Below, piece after piece: positions 6,958 through 13,669 of a DNA stretch of 15,589 nucleotides. Source of the stretch: Candidatus Helarchaeota archaeon (GTDB lineage: Archaea; Asgardarchaeota; Lokiarchaeia; Helarchaeales; HEL-GB-A); NCBI GenBank assembly GCA_013375405.1, contig JABXJU010000093.1, forward strand, positions 1 through 15,589, given 5' to 3'. The translations under genes were made by a program, and so were the position numbers. The notes under the pieces were generated by a model, which was not told the origin of the DNA, searched no databases, and worked only from the letters and a program-made list of their open reading frames with translations. The stretch's first letter is position 1. Each line of letters starts with the position of its first letter.

Positions 6958-7425
6958 ATGATTAAATATCGAAGCTTCAAGGAAAAAGAATTAGACCAAA
7001 TTTTTTCTCTCTATGTGGAAGGGTATTCTGACCTTTATGGGAAGAGCGTTCAAGAACATGCCACACAATTCGTCGCATTATTTCAAACTGCCTTAAAAGA
7101 AGATGTTGAAGGCGATATGTTTGTTGCTGAAGAAAATAATGTACTCATAGGATTTGCAGTTATCCATAAAGAACCCACCAACGAATGGAAGTTTGGCCCG
7201 ATTGTAGTCCATCCATCCTTTCAACGCCGTGGTATTGGATCTTATCTCCTTCAAATGTGCATAAAATTCGCCCAATCTAAGCAAATTCAGCAGTTCTATT
7301 TAAAAGTCCATGAACATAATCAGGCAGCTATCAATCTCTATAAAAAATTCGGATTTTCGACCACTAACGTTTTTCCGAGTGATCTAGAAGGAAAAAATTA
7401 TTTGAAAATGCTATATTCCCTCTGA
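6958..7425 (+). CDS. GNAT-family N-acetyltransferase
   Basis: 155 residues, typical single-domain GNAT. The acetyl-CoA pyrophosphate loop is QRRGIGSYLL (89-98), preceded by the strand-and-turn GPIVVHPSF (80-88). The C-terminal motif has Asn121 followed by AINLYKKFGF (125-134), as in RimI-like acetyltransferases. The N-terminal IKYRSFKEKELDQIFSLY is the usual first strand and helix. It would transfer acetyl from acetyl-CoA to an amine; the substrate is not predictable. It begins 15 nt after the preceding gene with no space for its own promoter, so the two are probably co-transcribed. Confidence 0.88.
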   Translation: MIKYRSFKEKELDQIFSLYVEGYSDLYGKSVQEHATQFVALFQTALKEDVEGDMFVAEENNVLIGFAVIHKEPTNEWKFGPIVVHPSFQRRGIGSYLLQMCIKFAQSKQIQQFYLKVHEHNQAAINLYKKFGFSTTNVFPSDLEGKNYLKMLYSL

Positions 7426-7538
7426 TTTTAAAATAGATTTTATAAATAAGTTCATTTCATTCAATCCTCTTTGTTATAAATTCAAATCTCAAAAGTATCT
7501 CAATATCCAAATTTCTTATAATCTACATTCATTCCAAT

Positions 7539-7559
7539 ATAGAGTATAAAGAGCTCTAT
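7539..7559. promoter_or_regulatory. Inverted repeat ATAGAG...CTCTAT framing a TATA-like element before the MFS gene
   Basis: Arms ATAGAG (7539-7544) and CTCTAT (7554-7559) flank TATAAA (7545-7550). If this is the TATA box, transcription would begin near 7572, almost at the GTG start, so the mRNA would have little or no leader. The arrangement fits a repressor operator over a promoter. The rest of 7426-7578 is AT-rich with no gene. Confidence 0.35.
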
Positions 7560-7578
7560 TCTGAAAAGTGAAATTAAA

Positions 7579-8730
7579 GTGGATTTAAAAAAAATACTTG
7601 TCGGTTACGCTGCAGCCTTCATCGGGCCATTCGGTAGCAATGCAATCATCCCTCTTTTTGTACCACTAGCAGATGCATTAGATACAACTCCTGCCTTAGC
7701 TGCCCTTTCCATTACCTTTTTAATGATTCCATTCGCTATAATCCAATTTTTTTCTGGAACTATCTCGGATCTTTTCAATCGTCAACAAGTATGCGTCACA
7801 GGCATTGCCGTTTATGGCTTGGGAGCATTTTTAGTTAGCATTTCACCAACTTTTGAATTTCTTTTATTCGCACGGGTTATCCAAGGTATTGGTTATGGTG
7901 TGCTATTTCCTGTTCTTTTAGCATTAGTTGGTGATTTAACAAGTCCGGAACAACGAGGGAAAATAATGGGATATTTTACCCTCTTTACAACTGCAGGAGT
8001 CGCATTTGGACCGCTTTGTGCTAGTTTTTTAGGAAATTTTGGTTGGCAAGTTATTTTTTACGTCACCTCAATTTGTTCATTTCTTATTAGCATCCTTTTT
8101 TGGATGGCATTTAGAAATTTTCCCCCATCTTCCCAAGAAAAACGTCACTTTAAGGATTTTTTTTCTCAGATGAAGAATACCTTGACAAAAAATATTCTTC
8201 TATTTAGTGTGCTTGGATTCATCATTTTTCTCAGTTATATCACTATCAATGTCTCCATTAACGAACGGTATGGAAATCTCTTTCCCCTATTAACTTCAGG
8301 TGAAATAAGGAGTGACACTGGAATCATGCTCTTTTTTGGCGGATTTTCTGGAATAATTGTCTCTCCTCTCGCTGGTAAATCCATTGATATATTTGGACGG
8401 AAAAAAACTGCTTATATCGGGGGATTAATACTGGCTATAACTCTTTCTATATTTGTTTTAGGGAATTCCCTCATTTCATTCATTTTCTTATTTTATTCCT
8501 TAGGAACGGGTTCAGCTATAATATGGACTGCTTATAACACAATCACCGTTGAACTTGATCCCGCGGCAAAAGGGACCGTCTCCTCTATCTCCAATGGATT
8601 CCGATTCTTTGGCTATTCCCTCGCCTCGCCTTTATATCTCATAATTAGCCTTCCCAATCTTTACATCGCCTGCACCATCCTTGCATTTTTTGGTCTCGGA
8701 CTTCTATTCTTTTTGCGAGTTTCTCAATAA
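7579..8730 (+). CDS. Major facilitator superfamily transporter, DHA1-like drug/metabolite exporter
   Basis: 383 residues, 12 predicted membrane helices in two six-helix halves separated by a basic cytoplasmic loop around residues 180-205 (SSQEKRHFKDFFSQMKNTL). Between helices 2 and 3 it has FSGTISDLFNRQQV, a recognisable MFS motif A (GxxxDxxGRR-like); the equivalent SPLAGKSIDIFGRKKT occurs in the second half. Helix 4 has RVIQGIGYGVLFPVLLALVGD, similar to the DHA1 motif B/C region. It would move a small hydrophobic compound out of the cell by proton antiport; the substrate is unknown. The start is GTG (7579) with weak Shine-Dalgarno. The C-terminal 57 residues are about 75% identical to a remnant at 10099-10275, so this gene once had a neighbouring copy. 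Confidence 0.9.
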   Translation: MDLKKILVGYAAAFIGPFGSNAIIPLFVPLADALDTTPALAALSITFLMIPFAIIQFFSGTISDLFNRQQVCVTGIAVYGLGAFLVSISPTFEFLLFARVIQGIGYGVLFPVLLALVGDLTSPEQRGKIMGYFTLFTTAGVAFGPLCASFLGNFGWQVIFYVTSICSFLISILFWMAFRNFPPSSQEKRHFKDFFSQMKNTLTKNILLFSVLGFIIFLSYITINVSINERYGNLFPLLTSGEIRSDTGIMLFFGGFSGIIVSPLAGKSIDIFGRKKTAYIGGLILAITLSIFVLGNSLISFIFLFYSLGTGSAIIWTAYNTITVELDPAAKGTVSSISNGFRFFGYSLASPLYLIISLPNLYIACTILAFFGLGLLFFLRVSQ

Positions 8731-8746
8731 GATCTCAGAAATTTAC

Positions 8747-8774
8747 AATTTTTTCAATTTTCAGTTGAAAAATT
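8747..8774 (+). terminator. AT-rich hairpin after the MFS gene
   Basis: Arms AATTTTTTCAA (8747-8757) and TTGAAAAATT (8765-8774) pair over 10 bp with one bulged T and a 7-nt loop, starting 16 nt after the MFS stop. It contains a T-run. It could mark the MFS transcript end or be part of the control region of the next gene. Confidence 0.4.
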
Positions 8775-8787
8775 ATAAATATATAGA
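8775..8787 (+). promoter_or_regulatory. Candidate TATA box upstream of the first 7TM-sensor gene
   Basis: ATAAATATATAGA is a strong TATA-like string. Initiation about 25 nt downstream falls on the palindrome at 8795-8811 and would give a leader of about 140 nt. A second, closer candidate is TTAATATAAT at 8876-8885. Confidence 0.35.
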
Positions 8788-8794
8788 ATAATCC

Positions 8795-8811
8795 ATTGTA
8801 AATTATACAAT
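8795..8811. promoter_or_regulatory. Perfect 17-bp palindrome, candidate operator
   Basis: ATTGTA-AATTA-TACAAT is a perfect 6-5-6 inverted repeat placed where transcription from the TATA at 8775 would start. This is the size and geometry of a dimeric helix-turn-helix repressor site. AT-rich palindromes also arise by chance in this context. Confidence 0.4.
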
Positions 8812-8841
8812 TAACCACCCTAACTGAAATGATTGTGAAAT

Positions 8842-8875
8842 ACGCCAGTCTGAGTTTTTTCAGACATAAATGCGT
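8842..8875 (+). promoter_or_regulatory. Stem-loop in the leader of the first 7TM-sensor gene
   Basis: GTCTGA (8848-8853) and TCAGAC (8860-8865) form a perfect 6-bp stem with a 6-nt loop, and ACGC (8842-8845) with GCGT (8872-8875) can close an outer stem. It may be an mRNA leader structure, a terminator of read-through (loop with six Ts), or chance. Confidence 0.35.
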
Positions 8876-8947
8876 TAATATAATGTGAAAAGAGATAATT
8901 CATAATAGAATCGAATGAAGATTGATGTTGAAAACAAGTGACCTATC

Positions 8948-10081
8948 GTGTTAGATGCAATAATAATAATTTTGTTATTCGTAATTCTAATTTCCATCTC
9001 CTTATTAATCATCTTATTATTAAAACAGTATTTACGCTATAAAACACAATTAGCTCGAATTTTGGTCACTGCTTTTTACAGTTTTGGATTTGGAATTTAT
9101 TTCGAGTGTTTTAGGGCCCTTAGTTTCATATTTTTTGAACACCACATTGACCCTTTTATTAATAAATTCCTCTTCATTATCTCAACGTTTCTTATTCTTT
9201 TTGGCATATTCACAGCATTTCAAGCACTTTTGATTTTCAATAGACAAAGTGGGCATGAAATCCCAAAGGAATCTTTTATAAAATATTCCTATCTTGCCAC
9301 GATAGCAGTAATTTCTATTTTTAATATCTTTATGGCGATTGAAATTTACAGTCCTGAATTAGGATATATTTACCAACTCCATCCAATATTAATTATAGCA
9401 ACAATCGCAGTTCAAATTCTTCTATTGATTTTTGTAATCGCTAGAACTAGAACCTACTTACGGGAAATAACAAATAAAAAGTTAGTATTTCAATTAGTCC
9501 TATTTCTCTCTTTTTTTACGGCTTTATCGGTTGAAAGATGTTTCAGTTTAGTGTATTTTTTATTACTCCCTAATCCTTTTTACATTTATATTATAGATTT
9601 GTCAATTTTAGCATTCTTTCTAGTTATTGGTTTCATATTACTTCTTAAAAATCCAGTATTTTTAGAAGCCATTAGTACGTACTTTTGTGTCAAGTCGATC
9701 CATATTCTGAGAAAAAAAGGAGGGCAAGTAGTATTTCGCCATGATTTTCAACAAACTGACAGATCTGATTTAGTTCCAGACCAATTACTCTTAGGAGGCT
9801 TTATTTATGCTGTAACTAGTGGTTTAGAAGCAACTTTAAAAGTAAGTGGGAAAATGGAAGAAATCAAAGTTGGAGATATAACTATCTTATTCAAACACGG
9901 TAAATATGTGCTCGGAATCGAATTCGTTACAGAAAATACACCAACCTTACACCTTAAATTGCTCCAGTTCATGCAAAAATTTGAGAGTTACTATTCACCC
10001 GTCCTTGAAGATTGGACCGGTGACCTTTCACAATTCGATTCCAAAATGATTCAAACTTGGGCATATGAGATTTTCCGATAA
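8948..10081 (+). CDS. 7-TM membrane protein with C-terminal longin-like cytoplasmic domain (paralogue 1)
   Basis: 377 residues. Seven hydrophobic segments lie at roughly 4-26, 38-63, 71-97, 112-132, 144-165, 179-207 and 211-233, with a cytoplasm-like basic loop containing FNRQSG after the third. The layout recalls the 7TM sensor modules that precede signalling domains. Residues 247-377 are a soluble alpha-beta domain: IHILRKKGGQVVFRHDF, then DQLLLGGFIYAVTSGLEATL, GKMEEIKVGDI, ILFKHGKYVLGI and a long C-terminal helix with FMQKFESYY. This ordering matches a longin/roadblock-like fold and resembles the N-terminus of the V4R protein at 3522. A role as a membrane receptor passing a signal to a small GTPase or partner is inference. 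Start is GTG 8948 with AAGTGA 6 nt upstream. The soluble domain is about 65% identical to paralogue 2 by my hand count. Confidence 0.75.
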   Translation: MLDAIIIILLFVILISISLLIILLLKQYLRYKTQLARILVTAFYSFGFGIYFECFRALSFIFFEHHIDPFINKFLFIISTFLILFGIFTAFQALLIFNRQSGHEIPKESFIKYSYLATIAVISIFNIFMAIEIYSPELGYIYQLHPILIIATIAVQILLLIFVIARTRTYLREITNKKLVFQLVLFLSFFTALSVERCFSLVYFLLLPNPFYIYIIDLSILAFFLVIGFILLLKNPVFLEAISTYFCVKSIHILRKKGGQVVFRHDFQQTDRSDLVPDQLLLGGFIYAVTSGLEATLKVSGKMEEIKVGDITILFKHGKYVLGIEFVTENTPTLHLKLLQFMQKFESYYSPVLEDWTGDLSQFDSKMIQTWAYEIFR

Positions 10082-10098
10082 AATTTCATTCATTTATA

Positions 10099-10275
10099 AT
10101 TGATCCAATGGCCAGAGGAACCGTCTCATCCATTTCCAATGGATTTCGATTCTTTGGCTATTCCCTAGCTTCCCCTCTCTACATTCTATTTGGACTACCG
10201 GACCTTTATTTTGCTTGCACTATTCTCACTCTAATAACCCTTGGGCTTCTCTTCTTTTTGCGAACATATCAATAA
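10099..10275 (+). pseudogene. 3' remnant of a second MFS transporter gene
   Basis: Translating from 10102 gives DPMARGTVSSISNG and onward to FFLRTYQ and TAA at 10273-10275. It aligns without gaps to the last 57 residues of the MFS protein ending at 8730; by hand count 43 of 57 residues are identical, including an unbroken block of 21. No MFS sequence is found before 10099, because the preceding gene ends at 10081, so roughly 85% of the transporter is missing. An internal ATG (10108) could start a 55-residue peptide, but that would be only a fragment of the final membrane helices. The frame is still intact, suggesting recent loss or residual selection. Confidence 0.88.
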
Positions 10276-10438
10276 TTCAATTCTCCATAAACAGAATTTT
10301 CCATAATCGAATTGATTGGAGAAAAAAATTGGTAAATGTTATATATTTTACTAAACTCTATATTTTAAATCTGAGTGAGGCATGATAGCAGGGAAAGAGA
10401 TATTCTGAGTTAAACTCGGTACAGAGATAAAGTGATTT
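10276..10438 (+). promoter_or_regulatory. Control region of the second 7TM-sensor gene
   Basis: With the remnant at 10099-10275 this fills a 357-bp stretch without an intact gene. It holds a TATA-like TTATATATTTTA (10339-10350) framed by the arms GTAAA (10332-10336) and TTTAC (10347-10351), a second AT-rich string TATATTTTAAAT (10359-10370), and the palindrome GAGTT-A-AACTC (10407-10417). No open frame of note. Confidence 0.35.
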
Positions 10439-11584
10439 ATGATGATAGATATCATAATAGTTATACTCGGAATTATAACTGCAATACTTGCTTTTTTGTT
10501 GATTTTTAGATTTATAATACAATATATGAAGTCTAAAACAGAATTAAATCAACTAATAATGTATTTTTTCATCTGTATTGGTATTGGTTTAGTTTATGAC
10601 TGTGTTCGAATATTAACTTTCCTTTATTTTGGATCTATCATAGAATTTGTAGATCAATTATTCTTTGTCATGAAAGTTTTACTAATTTTTATTAGTACAT
10701 TTCTCATATTCCAATTAGCCTTCATATTTAATAGACAAAGTGGCCAGAAAATGGAGAGCGAATCAACTATTAAATTCATTAATCTCATTGGCATAGGAGT
10801 TTTTTCGTTTGTAAATTTCTTCACATTTACAATAACTAATATGAATGAATTGGGATTTTATTCATACCAAATCCACGAAATATTATCTTACATAACTTAC
10901 GCGTTTTACCTTCCTTTATTCATTTTTATGTTCTTCAAAGCAAGACTTTTTATATCGGAAATAAAAGATAAAACATTTTCAAATCATATCCTTTTTTTGA
11001 CCATCATTGTTTTAGCCACTTTGATTGAGCGGTTCATCAGTAATGCCCACTACACCATTATTCCTTATTCTGTTCAATTTATTGTAATAGATCTTCTTAC
11101 AATCACGGTTCTAGGGACAATTACTTTATTAATGATTTTTAAAAATCCAGAGTTTTTAGAAGCCCTTAGCACGTATTATTCCGTCAGATCAATCTACCTT
11201 ATAAGCAAAAAAGGCGGACAAGTAATTTTCCGTCACAATTTTCAAATACCTGACGAAGAAACTGTACTTCCAGATCAATTACTCCTGGGAGGTTTTATTT
11301 ATGCTATAACCAGTGGCTTAGAAGCAACATTACAGATGGAAGGGAAAATGGAAGCCATTCGCGTCGGTGATATTTTTATCATTTTCAAGCATGGGAAAAA
11401 TATACTTGGAATAGTATTCGCGACGTATGAAACGTCCATACTGCATCTTAAATTACACATGTTAATGCAGCGATTTGAAAGTTACTATAGTTCAATTCTA
11501 AATAATTGGGTTGGTGATCTCACCCAATTTGATTCTGGCATACTTCAAGAATGGGTAATTGAAATTTTTAAAAAAGTTTTATGA
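10439..11584 (+). CDS. 7-TM membrane protein with C-terminal longin-like cytoplasmic domain (paralogue 2)
   Basis: 381 residues, the same architecture as the protein at 8948: seven hydrophobic segments in the first ~235 residues, the shared FNRQSG loop after the third, then KNPEFLEALSTYYSVRSI leading into the soluble domain with DQLLLGGFIYAITSGLEATL, GKMEAIRVGDI, IIFKHGKNILGI and RFESYYS. The soluble part is about 65% identical to paralogue 1, while the membrane part is much less alike, so the cytoplasmic output is conserved and the sensed signal may differ. Two ATGs stand side by side (10439 and 10442); AAGTGA lies 3 nt before the first and 6 nt before the second, and paralogue 1 uses 6 nt, so the second may be the real start. 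The gene ends 10 nt from the convergent zinc-ribbon gene. Function is unknown beyond the architecture. Confidence 0.75.
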   Translation: MMIDIIIVILGIITAILAFLLIFRFIIQYMKSKTELNQLIMYFFICIGIGLVYDCVRILTFLYFGSIIEFVDQLFFVMKVLLIFISTFLIFQLAFIFNRQSGQKMESESTIKFINLIGIGVFSFVNFFTFTITNMNELGFYSYQIHEILSYITYAFYLPLFIFMFFKARLFISEIKDKTFSNHILFLTIIVLATLIERFISNAHYTIIPYSVQFIVIDLLTITVLGTITLLMIFKNPEFLEALSTYYSVRSIYLISKKGGQVIFRHNFQIPDEETVLPDQLLLGGFIYAITSGLEATLQMEGKMEAIRVGDIFIIFKHGKNILGIVFATYETSILHLKLHMLMQRFESYYSSILNNWVGDLTQFDSGILQEWVIEIFKKVL

Positions 11585-11594
11585 ATTTACTTTT

Positions 11595-11927
11595 CTAATA
11601 ATTCCCTAACCACCCTATATCCTTCATCTGCTCGTCCAGAATATTCACTAGCGTTGTTACCCGTTTCTCCTTCTCATCGATTCGTTGAAAAACATGTTGC
11701 AACCGAATAAAAAATGTATTCTTACACTGTAGACATTGAATTCTGTAATCTACCATTCGCTTAAATCCCTCTTCATGCTTAACATCCTCATATTCAATTT
11801 TCTCTAATAACTTCAGTCCTGTCGGCGCCACATTCCCACATTCTGAACACTGCTTCGGATTTACGGGATCAAACCCCCGACGCCCCAGTGACACGAAAAT
11901 TCTATCCGGAATTTCCTTCAAACTCAT
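11595..11927 (-). CDS. Small zinc-ribbon protein
   Basis: 110 residues, no membrane segment. Two CxxC pairs, C27/C30 (KQCSECGN) and C65/C68 (QCLQCKN), are set on predicted strands 35 residues apart, the usual form of a zinc ribbon. The segment between them is charged and helical or strand-like, and the tail (RIDEKEKRVTTLVNILDEQ) is a probable helix. Such proteins bind nucleic acid or protein; no specific family is recognised. Start ATG 11927 has GAGGT about 10 nt upstream, and a nearer ATG pair is out of frame. It is divergent from the FAD oxidase operon and convergent with the 7TM gene. Confidence 0.7.
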   Translation of the reverse strand: MSLKEIPDRIFVSLGRRGFDPVNPKQCSECGNVAPTGLKLLEKIEYEDVKHEEGFKRMVDYRIQCLQCKNTFFIRLQHVFQRIDEKEKRVTTLVNILDEQMKDIGWLGNY

Positions 11928-11996
11928 TGCCCATCATACCTCAATAATATATCCTTAATTCTTTAGTTATCTATTTTGTTTTTTTATTTTGTTTTT

Positions 11997-12013
11997 TCCG
12001 AAAAAATTTTTAT
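11997..12013 (+). promoter_or_regulatory. Promoter (BRE/TATA) of the FAD oxidase operon
   Basis: TTCCGAAAAAATTTTTATG combines a BRE-like CCGAAA with an AT-rich TATA element. Initiation about 25 nt downstream (near 12035) leaves a leader of about 30 nt containing GGTGA (12057-12061), 6 nt before the ATG, a good archaeal ribosome binding site. Confidence 0.5.
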
Positions 12014-12067
12014 GCCCTTTATTTATGTCGTTATTTAGAATTTGTAACCAATGAACGGTGAAAAGAA

Positions 12068-13657
12068 ATGAGTAAAGTTCCGGATTACAATAAAGTTGAT
12101 GATAAAATAGCCGGCCAATTAAAAGCAATTGTCGGCGAGGATTACGTCATGTGGGACAACAAGCCCATGATGTATAGTTACATGGCTAGAGGTATCATGG
12201 GCATTCGTGCAGGACCACCCGATCTTGTCGTTCGCCCTACCAATGCCAAAGAGGTTGCTGAAATTCTAAAGGTATGCAATGAAAACAAAATTCCCGTTAC
12301 TCCCATGGCTGGCGGCCTTAGTGGTGGATTTGCCCTCCCTTTGCTTGAAAACGGCGGAGTACTACTCGAATGCTCTCGTATGAATAAAATTATAGAGGTC
12401 AATACTGATGCTCGCTACGTTATCGTTGAACCTGGAGTCCGTGCTGGGGAAGTTTGGGCGTACTTCAAAAAATTCTACCCTGACTGGGCGCCCCCTATCG
12501 CTGATGGCGCTCCTCCTGCTGCAACGATCATGGGCGATGCCATTGAGCGAGGATTTTCCCTCGTCACGAGCCGTTTCGGGCCGCAAGCGGATTTGGTCAT
12601 GGGCATGGAAATAGTTTTACCAACTGGCGAACTCCTCCGAACAGGTTCATGGGGATTAGGGGATGTCGATGAAAAATATCAAGGTGCAAAGAAGGATGGG
12701 CATGCAATGCCATATTACAAGTATGGGCTAGGCCCAGATCTCCACAGCTTATTTTTCGGTTCGCAAGGTGCCATGGGCGTGGTTACCCGCGCTGCACTGA
12801 AAATTGTGCCTCACTGCCATCACAAAACTGTAATTGCCTTCGGCTTTACAAACTGGAAGGATGCGTGTGAAGCAACCCTGATGGTCTCAAAATATGAATG
12901 CGGCATCGCCGACCACACTGTCATGGTCCAAGGCGGCAACTGGTGGCTCGTTCCAACCCGCTTTCAGAAGGCTAAAATCCCTAAAAGTCATGACTATTGG
13001 AAAACCATAGGAATTCCCGAATACTTCGTGAACCTCGAAACTTGGGCACATTCACAAGAAGAACTGGATTTTGTTACCAACAAAATAAGAAAAGTAATTC
13101 TTGAGGATTACGCGCCAAAAGCTGAAGGACCCGTCAATGAATGGAGGCTACACCCTATCCAAGTCGCCTCACGGTTAAAAAAGCCGAATAAAATTGCTAT
13201 TGCCTACGGGCAATGGGAACAAGGCTTCCTCTTCATCACCTGGTACACACCATGGAAAGATGCCGCAGAATGTATGGAGATATACTGCGATAAGATGGAA
13301 GAATATAAGTTTCCGCCCGTGATGTGGTTCGCCTCCATTGACCACTGTCGCGAATGCATCATCATGCCAATCTTCTGTTTTGATACACGCAAGGTTGAGG
13401 ATTATGAACGGTTAGAAGCTTGCGAAACTGATTGTACCAAAATTTTCTTGAAGAAAGGTTGGGTAAATTACCGCCCTAATCCCACGATACATGCCCCTCT
13501 ATCCTATGCTAAAGCACCAATTGCCTACAAGATGCTACGGAAAATGAAAGAAGTGATCGATCCCAACATGATCATGCATCCCGGAAGGCTAGCCTTCATA
13601 AAAGGAGTTGAAGACCCCATGGAAATCCCACAATACATCTTGGGATTTAGGAAATAG
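12068..13657 (+). CDS. FAD-linked oxidase of the vanillyl-alcohol oxidase / p-cresol methylhydroxylase type
   Basis: 529 residues, usual for the VAO/PCMH flavoprotein family. The FAD domain has VVRPTNAKEVAEILKVCN (54-71), the Gly-rich PMAGGLSGG (79-87), IVEPGVRAGEVW (119-130), GDAIERGFS (156-164) and MGMEIVLPTGELLRTG (178-193). The last two resemble the GNxxERG and GxExVLxxGExLRTG blocks of vanillyl-alcohol oxidase and p-cresol methylhydroxylase. The YGLGPDLHSLFFGSQGAMG block (219-237) parallels their GPxxDGLFxQSNxG motif. The C-terminus has IDPNMIMHPGRL (497-508), seen across GlcD and VAO enzymes. No signal peptide, so it is cytosolic. It oxidises a hydroxy acid, alcohol or phenolic substrate; which one is not readable. 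Its stop overlaps the Shine-Dalgarno of the Fe-S gene behind it, which is likely its electron acceptor. It is less AT-rich than upstream genes, suggesting high expression or transfer. A GlcD-type lactate or glycolate dehydrogenase is the alternative. Confidence 0.85.
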   Translation: MSKVPDYNKVDDKIAGQLKAIVGEDYVMWDNKPMMYSYMARGIMGIRAGPPDLVVRPTNAKEVAEILKVCNENKIPVTPMAGGLSGGFALPLLENGGVLLECSRMNKIIEVNTDARYVIVEPGVRAGEVWAYFKKFYPDWAPPIADGAPPAATIMGDAIERGFSLVTSRFGPQADLVMGMEIVLPTGELLRTGSWGLGDVDEKYQGAKKDGHAMPYYKYGLGPDLHSLFFGSQGAMGVVTRAALKIVPHCHHKTVIAFGFTNWKDACEATLMVSKYECGIADHTVMVQGGNWWLVPTRFQKAKIPKSHDYWKTIGIPEYFVNLETWAHSQEELDFVTNKIRKVILEDYAPKAEGPVNEWRLHPIQVASRLKKPNKIAIAYGQWEQGFLFITWYTPWKDAAECMEIYCDKMEEYKFPPVMWFASIDHCRECIIMPIFCFDTRKVEDYERLEACETDCTKIFLKKGWVNYRPNPTIHAPLSYAKAPIAYKMLRKMKEVIDPNMIMHPGRLAFIKGVEDPMEIPQYILGFRK

Positions 13658-13669
13658 GAGGTAGAAAGA

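Noticed and set aside
8747..8875. Possible CRISPR-like or transposon-end repeats in the gap before the first 7TM gene
   Set aside because: The inverted repeats differ from one another, there are no regularly spaced copies, no transposase fragment and no target-site duplication.
10108..10275. A 55-codon open frame that could be called a separate small membrane protein gene
   Set aside because: It is collinear with the C-terminus of the MFS transporter at 7579-8730, has no ribosome binding site at its ATG, and would encode only the last two helices; a gene remnant is the better reading.
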